Below the pieces are notes generated by a model, which ran no database searches, was not told the origin of the DNA, and saw only the letters and a program-made list of their open reading frames with translations. Positions 1 through 8,100 of a DNA stretch of 64,000 nt are shown here, piece after piece. How positions within the stretch are numbered: position 1 is the first letter of the stretch; the number at the start of each line of letters is the position of its first letter. The position numbers and the translations under genes were made by a program. This DNA is from Chryseobacterium caseinilyticum (GTDB lineage Bacteria > Bacteroidota > Bacteroidia > Flavobacteriales > Weeksellaceae), in contig NZ_JACYFS010000002.1 of the NCBI RefSeq assembly GCF_014837145.1, positions 345,024-409,023 of the forward strand, written 5' to 3'.

Positions 1-83
1 ATTGAGTGTAGATTTGTCTTTTAAATCATCTTCAAATACTAAATAGAGTAAATATTCAGAAAAATCAAAATATACTACAGAAA

Positions 84-356
84 TATGAAGTGGAAGCTTT
101 CTTGTGATGGCTTCCGTTTTCTATTTTATTGTTTTTAAAAATCCTATGCCTGAAGAAAATAATTCACAGACGTTGATAATCTGTATTCTCGCTGGCTTTT
201 TGCTTTCTTTTATTGTGTTTTTCTGCCTTTATCATCTTGGGCTTTTTTTATTTTAAGAATTTGTCTAAACTTTTATTATTCAGCATCTCTTTAATTTTAC
301 TTACGATCTCAATCGTTTTAATTGTTTATTTTAAACTTCTTCTATCTGACAATTAA
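84..356 (+). pseudogene. Small three-helix membrane protein gene broken by two compensating frameshifts
   Basis: Three overlapping reading frames join into one plausible protein of about 90 residues if one T is added to the short T run near 98-100 and one T is removed from the seven-T run near 243-249. The joined protein would begin MKWKLFLVMASVFYF, have three hydrophobic helices, and end at the TAA at 354-356. The longest intact piece is 107-256 (49 residues, hydrophobic, starting MASVFYFIVF). Both lesions sit in or next to T runs, so either a decayed gene or homopolymer sequencing errors would explain them. I do not recognise the family. The promoter of the downstream glycosyltransferase gene begins shortly after the stop. 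Confidence 0.4.
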
Positions 357-380
357 AAACACAAATTATTCAAAAATACA

Positions 381-410
381 TTGAGATTTCTTTTCAAATT
401 TTTAATTTTG
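381..410 (+). promoter_or_regulatory. Predicted flavobacterial promoter of the glycosyltransferase gene
   Basis: TTG at 381-383, a 19-nt spacer, then TAATTTTG at 403-410, matching the Bacteroidota -33 TTG / -7 TAnnTTTG consensus. The ATG at 415 is only four bases downstream, so the transcript would be leaderless or nearly so. Confidence 0.55.
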
Positions 411-414
411 AAAA

Positions 415-1425
415 ATGTTCAGTCAAAAACCTACACTTTCTATTATTGTCGCTATTTTTAACCGAAAAGACGAACTTTTCGAGCTTCTCAATTCTTTAAA
501 TGCTCAGACTGATAAAGATTTTGAAGTCATTATCGTAGACGACGGTTCTTTGATTGATCTGAAACCGACAGTTCATCAGTTTGAAGATATTTTAACGGTG
601 AAATATTTCAGAAAGGACAATTCGGGACCTGGGCTGTCGAGAAATTACGGCTCAAAAAGAGCTTCTAACGAATGGTTGGTTTTTGTAGACAGTGATGTGA
701 TTGTAGAATCAGATTACATTGAAAGTATTAAAAAGAGTATTGCAGAAATTCCGTGTGATGCTTTTGGTGGGGCAGACAAAGCGCATAAAGGTTTCAACCT
801 TATGCAGAAAGCCATTTCGTATTCTATGACTTCCGTTTTTACGACAGGAGGAATCAGAGGAAATAAAAAAGCGGTTTCAAAGTTTCAACCCAGAAGTTTC
901 AATATGGGTGTGAAGAAAGAAGTTTTCGAAAAGGTGGGCGGTTTTTCTGAAATGAGAATCGGTGAAGATCCGGACTTGTCGATGACGCTATGGGAAAATG
1001 GTCTTACCACTGCGTTTTTTGATAATATTGCTGTCTATCATAAAAGGAGAGTTGATTTTGGTAAATTCTCAAAACAGGTGTATCAGTTTGGTTGTGCGAG
1101 ACCAATTCTTAATCAGAGACATCCAAAATATGTGAAAATATCGTTTGCATTTCCGACGTTGTTCTTTTTGGGATATATTTTAGGCGTTATAGAAAATTTT
1201 GTTTTGGGCAGAGGGATTATTCTTGCTTTCTATGGCATCTATACTTTTATGGTTTTAATTCATGCACTGATTGTCACAAAAAATATTGCTATCGCCGGAA
1301 TGGCGGTTATTTCTACCTACATACAGATGTTCTCGTACGGTTACGGATTTTTAAAATCATGGATTTTACTTAATATTTTAAAGAAGAAACCTGAAGACGC
1401 TTTCCCGAAGCATTTCCATAAATAG
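415..1425 (+). CDS. Family 2 glycosyltransferase, membrane associated
   Basis: 336 residues. The N-terminal two thirds is a GT-A fold: the nucleotide-sugar strand SIIVAIFNR is near residues 9-17, VDDGS near 41-45, the DxD metal motif (VDSDV) near 91-95, and an acidic GEDPDLS near 183-189 in the acceptor/base region. About three hydrophobic helices from roughly residue 245 to 310 anchor it in the inner membrane, and the tail is basic. GT2 enzymes of this shape transfer sugars from nucleotide donors in cell-surface polysaccharide or glycolipid synthesis. The substrate cannot be read from sequence, and the gene is not in a recognisable polysaccharide cluster. The ATG is right behind a consensus promoter. 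Confidence 0.88.
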   Translation: MFSQKPTLSIIVAIFNRKDELFELLNSLNAQTDKDFEVIIVDDGSLIDLKPTVHQFEDILTVKYFRKDNSGPGLSRNYGSKRASNEWLVFVDSDVIVESDYIESIKKSIAEIPCDAFGGADKAHKGFNLMQKAISYSMTSVFTTGGIRGNKKAVSKFQPRSFNMGVKKEVFEKVGGFSEMRIGEDPDLSMTLWENGLTTAFFDNIAVYHKRRVDFGKFSKQVYQFGCARPILNQRHPKYVKISFAFPTLFFLGYILGVIENFVLGRGIILAFYGIYTFMVLIHALIVTKNIAIAGMAVISTYIQMFSYGYGFLKSWILLNILKKKPEDAFPKHFHK

Positions 1426-1521
1426 TATTGATTAATCAGGTATTTAAAGTGAATTGAACTTGAGAATTTAGATTTCAATTTAAGTTTAACTAAAATATTA
1501 AATGTTTAAACTAAGTTGATT

Positions 1522-1556
1522 AAGACTTTTTTATTGAAGAGTCTTTATTTTTAAGC
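1522..1556 (+). terminator. Possible terminator between convergent genes
   Basis: AAGACT (1522-1527) pairs with AGTCTT (1540-1545), followed by a T-rich stretch. It lies between the 3' ends of the convergent glycosyltransferase and bestrophin-like genes. The stem is short, so this is a weak call. Confidence 0.35.
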
Positions 1557-2576
1557 TAAAACTCCGTTTTTAGAAGCGATAGGCTCCGGAAGATCTTCAT
1601 TTTCTCCGATTATTTGTAAAAGATCAATTTCAATTGTGCGACAAATAGATAACATGGGAATATCAAACATTAAACCTCCAAAAGGATTTTCAGAATAATC
1701 GCCTACCAATTCCATAATGATATAGATCCAGCCTACAATTACGCAAAATGGAATGCAAGTCCAGATTCCCCAATCGCCTAATTTGCTGAATTCACTTACC
1801 AGACCAAGTGGCAGCATAACGATGAAAATAACGATAAAAATAAATCCTGAATTGGCAAATTGTCTTGGTACCGGAAACTTTTTAATACGCTCTGCCTGAC
1901 CTTGAAAATCATAAAAATCGTTCTGACAATTTTGTAATTGCATATGTTCGAAATCTGTAATAGCATCTGCATTTCTAAGTGATACAAGATCTTTTGCCTG
2001 TTTTGAAATGAGATGGGTTGCAAAGTTTTTATACTGTTCCTGAGTTTCAAATTCTTCATCACTCAGATATTTTTTCTGAAAAATAGGCGTTCTCAGATAA
2101 TCGGGAAAACCCGCTTTAATCTGTCGGTGTCTTTTGAGATTAATACTCGGAAAGCTTCTTTCACGACTCATGTGCTCCCATTCTGTAGGAATCAACAGTT
2201 GATCCTTCAAGGTATAAAGCCATGCAATGTGACGGTATACAAGCTGTTTTTTCACTAATCCGATTTCTTCTGTTTCAGGCTTACGTGTGTGAAATGCGTT
2301 TACCATTGACGCAAACGACCGACTGGAATTTACAATCGCTCCCCAGATTTTTCTTGCTTCCCAAAGTCTGTCGTAGGCCTGATTATTTTTAAATCCGACA
2401 AAAAAAGCAACTGCAGTACCCACTAAAGTAAGCGGAACGAGAGGAATAGTCATCCATTGCCACTCAAAAAAGGAATAGATTGCTGCTACGAACGTGCTCC
2501 ATGCAGTAAGCCAAATTAGATGCAGTCCGGCAAGATTTGCGATTTGTTTGTAATTAAAATATTTTGTTGTGATCAT
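1551..2576 (-). CDS. Bestrophin family anion channel (YneE/UPF0187-like)
   Basis: 341 residues. The N-terminal region has two hydrophobic segments (about residues 13-35 and 40-62) followed by a soluble stretch with NNQAYDRLWEARKIWG, the conserved arginine/tryptophan-rich segment of prokaryotic bestrophins. A second hydrophobic pair lies at about 245-290, and the C-terminal part contains the YSENPFGG type motif near 296-303. Bacterial homologues form pentameric ion channels in the inner membrane; the selectivity here is unknown. The length is close to the family norm of about 300-340. It is a single gene, convergent with the glycosyltransferase gene and separated by a terminator from the E1 gene on the same strand. 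Confidence 0.88.
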   Translation of the reverse strand: MITTKYFNYKQIANLAGLHLIWLTAWSTFVAAIYSFFEWQWMTIPLVPLTLVGTAVAFFVGFKNNQAYDRLWEARKIWGAIVNSSRSFASMVNAFHTRKPETEEIGLVKKQLVYRHIAWLYTLKDQLLIPTEWEHMSRERSFPSINLKRHRQIKAGFPDYLRTPIFQKKYLSDEEFETQEQYKNFATHLISKQAKDLVSLRNADAITDFEHMQLQNCQNDFYDFQGQAERIKKFPVPRQFANSGFIFIVIFIVMLPLGLVSEFSKLGDWGIWTCIPFCVIVGWIYIIMELVGDYSENPFGGLMFDIPMLSICRTIEIDLLQIIGENEDLPEPIASKNGVLA

Positions 2577-2613
2577 TTAAAATTATTCGTAAAACGAAGC
2601 TAACAAAAACCGT

Positions 2614-2649
2614 ACAAAAAAACCTCTAAAAATAATTCAGAGGTTTTAA
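2614..2649 (-). terminator. Terminator of the E1 dehydrogenase gene
   Basis: A nine-base perfect stem, AAAACCTCT (2619-2627) with AGAGGTTTT (2639-2647). Read on the minus strand it runs into a T tract made by the A run at 2616-2622, just beyond the stop of the E1 gene. Confidence 0.7.
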
Positions 2650-2652
2650 TTT

Positions 2653-4725
2653 TTAATATTTCAACATTTCGTCGATTTTCTTGGTAAGCTTTTCAGCATT
2701 TGGAAGCATTTCTTTTTCTAAAATTAAATTAATCGGTACTGCCGGAGTATCGAGTGAACCCATCGTTTCTACAGGAGCGTCAAGATATTTGAAACAGTTC
2801 TTAGAAATACGGTGTGAAAAGGCTTCAGCAAATGAATTATTGAGTTGTTCTTCCGTTAAAACTATACATTTTCCATGTGCTTTAACTCTTTCAAAAACCA
2901 GTTCTTCATCCAGTGGAATGATGGATCTTAAATCGATTACTTCTACTTTTCCACCGAAGTTTTTCACGGCTTCTTTTGCCCAGTAAACTCCCATTCCGTA
3001 AGTAATTACGACAACAGTGTTTCCTTTTTTAATTTCATTTTCGTCAGCTTCGATAACGATTTTTCCTTTTCCGAAAGGTAAAATATAATCTTCAGCCGGC
3101 TCGATGGTTTTTGCGTCTTCAGTTCCGGGAACTTTGCTCCAATAAAGACCTTTATGTTCCAACATCACAACCGGATTTGGATCGTAATAAGCTGCTTTCA
3201 GTAAACCTTTAAAATCGGCTGCGTTGCTTGGATATGCGATTTTTATTCCTTTAATATTGGCTAAAATACTTTCAACACTTCCGCTGTGGTAAGGTCCGCC
3301 ACCGCCGTAAGCTCCAATCGGAACTCTGATGATATTGCTGACAGGAAATTTCCCGTTGCTTAAATAATTTGATTTTGAAATCTCGGTAATCAACTGATTG
3401 ATCCCCGGATAAATATAATCGGCAAACTGAACTTCAACAATTGGCTTTAAACCAACTGCACTCATTCCCGTCGTAGAACCGATGATATATGCTTCCTGAA
3501 TAGCGGTATTGAAAACCCTTTTGCTTCCGAATTTCTTTCCCAAAGTCACCGTTTCACGGAAAACTCCACCAATTCGTTCCCCAACATCTTGACCATACAA
3601 TAAAGCTTCCGGATGCTTCCACATAATCTCCTGAATTGCGTGGATTGCGGCGTCTACCATCACAATTTTGTCACCACCTGCAGGTTCACGGGTTCCCACT
3701 TCTTCCGTAATCGGAGTCGGTGCAAAAATATGCTGCATTACGGTTTCAGGCTTTGGATCTTCGGCTTTTTGAGCTCTTTCGAAGGCTTCCTCAGCTTCCA
3801 GTCTTGCCTTTTTTGTAATCTGCTTTAATAATTCTTCGTCTGTCCCAGATTCCAGCAACTGATTTCTCAGGATTTCTCCCGGATCTTTTGCTCGGTGTTT
3901 GGTCAAATCTTCCTCGTCTCTGTAAAATTCTCTTCTAACTCCGGAAGTATGGTGACCAATTAAAACGGTTTTTGCACAAACCACCAACGGTTTTCTCTCA
4001 GTTCTTACAAAGTCGACCGCTTTTTTCATCACTTCAAAACTTTGAGTAAAATCGGTTCCGTCAACTCTCATTCTTCCCAAACCTTCAAAACCTGCCACAA
4101 AATCGTAGGCATCTACAGTTCTCGCTTCTTCTTTGGTAACAGAAATTCCCCATTCGTTGTCCTGAACCAGGAAAATAATTGGAAGCTGGTGCAAAGCTGC
4201 AAACTGAAGTGCTTCACTCACTTCGCCTTCCGTCACAGAATTGTCTCCCAAACTGCAGACAACCACTGGATTGTTTTCAAATTCCTCAAGTTTAAAATCC
4301 TCAATATATTTGATTCCCTGCGCAACTCCGGTCGTCGGAATGGTCTGCATTCCGGTTGCTGAACTCTGGTGAATCATCTTCGGCATATTTTCGTTTCTGC
4401 TCGAAGGATGGGAATAATACGATCTTCCACCCGAAAAAGGGTCTTCGGCTTTTGCCAACAATTGAAGCATCAACTGATAAGGCTCAAAACCAATTCCCAA
4501 CAAAATACTTTCGTCTCTATAGTATGGAGAAACCCAGTCTTCTTTTTTCAGCTGATAAGCCGTTGCCAATTGAATGGCTTCGTGACCTCTCGAAGTACTG
4601 TGTACGTATTTGCAAACATTTCTGTTTTCCTCATAGATGTCTGCCATTGCTTTGGCAAGCATCATGTGGTTGTAAGCTTTAAGTAAAATATCCTGTGAAA
4701 CTTTTTCGTGAAGTGTATTTTCCAT
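2653..4725 (-). CDS. 2-oxo acid dehydrogenase E1, fused alpha and beta subunits (branched-chain type)
   Basis: 690 residues from the chosen start. The first half is an E1 alpha domain with the thiamine-diphosphate segment around GDNSVTEG and, about 30 residues on, QDNEWGIS. The second half, after a short linker, is an E1 beta domain with GQDVGERIGGVFRET, FADYIYPGINQL and a glycine-rich GAYGGGG loop. The enzyme would decarboxylate branched-chain 2-oxo acids (Val/Leu/Ile breakdown) and acylate lipoyl-E2. Pyruvate as substrate cannot be excluded from sequence. Single-chain alpha-beta fusions are common in Bacteroidota. An ATG 51 bases further upstream is in frame, but it lies before the TATCTTTG promoter motif, so the start MENTLHEKV at 4725 is preferred. 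E2 and E3 are not in this window. Confidence 0.85.
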   Translation of the reverse strand: MENTLHEKVSQDILLKAYNHMMLAKAMADIYEENRNVCKYVHSTSRGHEAIQLATAYQLKKEDWVSPYYRDESILLGIGFEPYQLMLQLLAKAEDPFSGGRSYYSHPSSRNENMPKMIHQSSATGMQTIPTTGVAQGIKYIEDFKLEEFENNPVVVCSLGDNSVTEGEVSEALQFAALHQLPIIFLVQDNEWGISVTKEEARTVDAYDFVAGFEGLGRMRVDGTDFTQSFEVMKKAVDFVRTERKPLVVCAKTVLIGHHTSGVRREFYRDEEDLTKHRAKDPGEILRNQLLESGTDEELLKQITKKARLEAEEAFERAQKAEDPKPETVMQHIFAPTPITEEVGTREPAGGDKIVMVDAAIHAIQEIMWKHPEALLYGQDVGERIGGVFRETVTLGKKFGSKRVFNTAIQEAYIIGSTTGMSAVGLKPIVEVQFADYIYPGINQLITEISKSNYLSNGKFPVSNIIRVPIGAYGGGGPYHSGSVESILANIKGIKIAYPSNAADFKGLLKAAYYDPNPVVMLEHKGLYWSKVPGTEDAKTIEPAEDYILPFGKGKIVIEADENEIKKGNTVVVITYGMGVYWAKEAVKNFGGKVEVIDLRSIIPLDEELVFERVKAHGKCIVLTEEQLNNSFAEAFSHRISKNCFKYLDAPVETMGSLDTPAVPINLILEKEMLPNAEKLTKKIDEMLKY

Positions 4726-4731
4726 AGAAGA

Positions 4732-4739
4732 CAAAGATA
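4732..4739 (-). promoter_or_regulatory. Predicted -7 promoter element of the E1 gene
   Basis: TATCTTTG on the minus strand fits TAnnTTTG. It ends six bases before the ATG at 4725, which implies a nearly leaderless mRNA and argues against the longer open frame starting at 4776. No clear TTG was found at the expected upstream distance. Confidence 0.45.
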
Positions 4740-4797
4740 AACATATTTTGGATTTTTGAAAATTATTGCCTAACAATTGATAGGTTGGTTGTGTTAG

Positions 4798-4838
4798 AGC
4801 CTGTTTAAATTTGTTTTTTAATCATTTTTAAACAGGCT
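4798..4838. repeat. Perfect 12-bp inverted repeat between divergent genes
   Basis: AGCCTGTTTAAA (4798-4809) is repeated as its exact reverse complement at 4827-4838, with a 17-nt loop. It sits between two divergently transcribed genes, where no transcript should end, so it is not an ordinary terminator. It could be a mobile palindromic repeat, an operator, or an extruding hairpin. Confidence 0.6.
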
Positions 4839-4946
4839 TTTATACTTTAAAAAGTGTTATTAATAGTTTGAATAAAAAATTGACAAAGTTCAAAAAATAC
4901 AGTCAAATTTATCTATCTGTGATTTTGGCAGCGAATCGGGGATGTA

Positions 4947-4978
4947 AACCCTGCCAGCGTTCAAAAGCTGGCAGGGTT
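4947..4978. repeat. GC-rich palindromic hairpin element
   Basis: AACCCTGCCAGC (4947-4958) and its exact reverse complement (4967-4978) enclose an 8-nt loop. The arms are far richer in GC than the surrounding intergenic DNA. The rest of the 460-bp gap (4726-5185) holds the 4798-4838 repeat and the predicted dnaE promoter; I see no small gene. Confidence 0.6.
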
Positions 4979-5119
4979 GGCTATCCAAAAAATAGATTCT
5001 TATATTTTCTAAATGTTTTCGAAGCAAATAAATTTAAACGATAATTTTTTTAGTATTTAAAATAAACAATTCTTAAGCTCTCAATGTTAGTAAATCACCG
5101 AAGATTCCCAAAACCGAAA

Positions 5120-5152
5120 TTGTGAAAAAAACCAAAATTTACACTAACTTTA
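5120..5152 (+). promoter_or_regulatory. Predicted promoter of dnaE
   Basis: TTG at 5120-5122, a 22-nt spacer and TAACTTTA at 5145-5152, one mismatch from TAnnTTTG. The start codon follows 33 bases later. Confidence 0.4.
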
Positions 5153-5185
5153 CATTCTTTTTTAAATAAAAGTCAGACAGGATTT

Positions 5186-8100
5186 ATGTATTTAGTTTTT
5201 GACACCGAAACCACAGGTTTACCAAAAAATTTCAACGCACCGCTTTCAGATTCAGACAACTGGCCAAGAATGGTTCAAATTGCATGGCAGTTGCATGATG
5301 ATAACGGGCAGCTAATTGAAAACCAGGATTATATAATTAAACCGGAAGGTTACGATATACCATTTAATGCCGCAAGAATTCACGGAATTACAACGAAGAT
5401 TGCCAATGAAGAAGGTCGTGATCTGCAGGAAATATTAGAGGAATTTTCTAAAGTTTTAGAAAGAGTACGGGTTGTATCCGGACACAATGTGGAATTTGAT
5501 TACAACATTGTAGGCGCAGAATTTTTCAGAAAGAATATTCAGGATAATCTTCAGGAAAAACCAAAAGCAGATACCATGATTCTGGGAACAGATTATTGTC
5601 AGCTTGGCGGTGGCAAAGGTGGAAGGTATAAGTCTCCGAAACTGGAAGAGTTATATGAAAAGTTGTACGGTCATAAATTTGATGAAGCCCACAACGCTGC
5701 AGCCGACGTAAATGCTACAGCTCAGGTTTTCTTCGAAATGATGCGTATCGGAATTATCCCCGCTGAGGTTTTAAAAACTTCGGAAGATCAGTTAGCGTAT
5801 TTTAAGACTTTGCATCCAAATCCGATCAAACCTTTTGGAATCATTATCAGAAGGCAGGTTGCAGATTTCAACAACAAGAAAAAGCAGTCTGATGTCGGAA
5901 GTATTGATGACATTGAATTAGGAAGGTATTTTAATTTCGATAACAAAAGTGTTTTCTCAACTTTGACGGCGACTTCCAGCATTAATGATTTAATTAAAAA
6001 AGCAACAGACGAAAATTTTCCTGCGGTCGGTATGGTCGATTTAGGAAATATGATGGGCGCTTTTAAATTTGTTTCAGCTGTTGAGTCTGCCAATTCAGAC
6101 CGATCAAAAAAACATAAAGAATTTTTAGCCAAAAAGCAGGAAGCTGAAGAAAACGGAACAGAGTTTAATGAAACGGAACCGGGTTCAGAACCTTTAATTC
6201 CAGTTGTAGGTTGTGAATTTTATATTTCAGACCGCTACGAGCAAAAACAGTTTACCAAAGACGATCCGGACAGAAGAACGCAGGTGGTTTTGCTTGCGAA
6301 AGATTTTAACGGATATAAAAATTTAGCCAAACTTTCAAGTATTGGTTTCCTGAAAGGATTTTATTTTGGAGTTCCAAGAATCAGCCGTGAAGTGATTGCT
6401 GAATATAAAGAAGGGTTAATCGCTTTAACGTCAGGAATTAACGGAGATATTCCCGATGCAATTTTAAACACGGGTGAACAGAAAGGTGAGGAGCTTTTCA
6501 AGTGGTGGAAAGAAACTTTCGAAGATGACTTTTATGTTCAGATTCAGAATCATAAACTGCCTGAAGAAGAGCATTTGAATGATGTTTTACTGCATTTCGC
6601 AGATAAATATGACGTTAAGATCCTGGCACAAAATCAAACCTACTACACCAATAAAGACGACTCCAATATTCAGGATATTGTAAGCTGTATTAAAGACGGT
6701 GAAAAACTTACAACGCCTGTTGGGAAAGGTTTTGGGAAACGGAGAGGACTGGCTGCGGGAGAATATTATATTAAAAATGCCCACGAAATCAAGGAAGCTT
6801 TTCTGAACTATCCTGATGCGTTTGATGCGTACGAGGAATTTACAGGAAAATTCAGTCCTTATACCTTGAAAAGAGATGTGCTCTTGCCAAAATTTGATAT
6901 TCCGGAGCAGTTTATTCATGCCGAAGATGAAATCGATGGCGGAAAACGCGGTGAAATGGCTTATCTTACTCACTTAACATATGAAGGAGCCAAAAAAAGA
7001 TATGTAGAAACGGGAATTACTCCTGAAATCAAAGAACGCCTAGACTTCGAACTAGAAGTCGTTGCCAACACCGGTTATCCCGGTTACTTTTTGATTGTGC
7101 AGGATTTCTGCAACGAAGCCCGAAAAATGGGTGTTTGGGTTGGTCCAGGTCGTGGTTCTGCTGCGGGTTCTGCGGTTGCTTATTGTACAGGAATCACTAA
7201 TGTAGATCCAATTAAATATGATCTTCTTTTCGAGCGTTTTCTAAATCCTGAGAGGGTTTCTATGCCCGATATTGATATCGATTTTGATGATGAAGGCCGT
7301 GATAAAATTATCAAATGGGTAGTCGAAAAATACGGTAAAAATCAGGTGGCGCAGATCATCACATATTCCGTTTTGGGTGGGAAATCGGCGATTAAAGACG
7401 CAGGAAGGGTTTTAGATTTACCGATTCCGGATACGAATAATATTGCAAAATTAATTCCTCCAAGTCCGGGGATGAATATTGCTAAAGCTCTATCGAAATA
7501 TGATAAACTGAAGCCTGAAGATCAGCAGCTTGTTGATGAGATGAAATATGTTCTCAACACGCCTGATGATGCCCGCCACGATGTTTTGGCGAGTGCTAAA
7601 AAGATGGAAGGCTGTATCAGGAATACCGGAATTCACGCTTGTGGTGTAATTATTACGCCTGAAGATGTGAGTAATATTATTCCGGTGACGATTGCCGCAA
7701 AAGATGCCGATATTTTGGTGTCGCAATTTGATAACTCAGTGGCAGAAAGTGCAGGTCTTCTGAAAATGGACTTTTTAGGTCTGAGAACTTTAACAATTAT
7801 AAAAGATGCTTTAAAAATAGTTAAAGCGAGACATGGGGTTGATATTGATCCGGATTTAATTCCTTTGGATGATGTTAAAACGTATCAGTTATTTAAAGAA
7901 GGTAGAACGGTTGGGATTTTCCAATATGAAAGTCCGGGAATGCAGAAATATATGCGTGAACTGAAGCCTACAGTTTTTGCCGATTTGATTGCCATGAACG
8001 CCCTGTACAGACCGGGACCGATTAAATATATTCCAAACTTTATCAACAGAAAACACGGAATCGAAGAAATTGTTTACGATTTACCAGAAACCGAAGAATA

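Noticed and set aside
2..46. End of an upstream gene (about 14 codons ending at TAG 44-46)
   Set aside because: Too short to judge at the window edge and without a recognisable motif.
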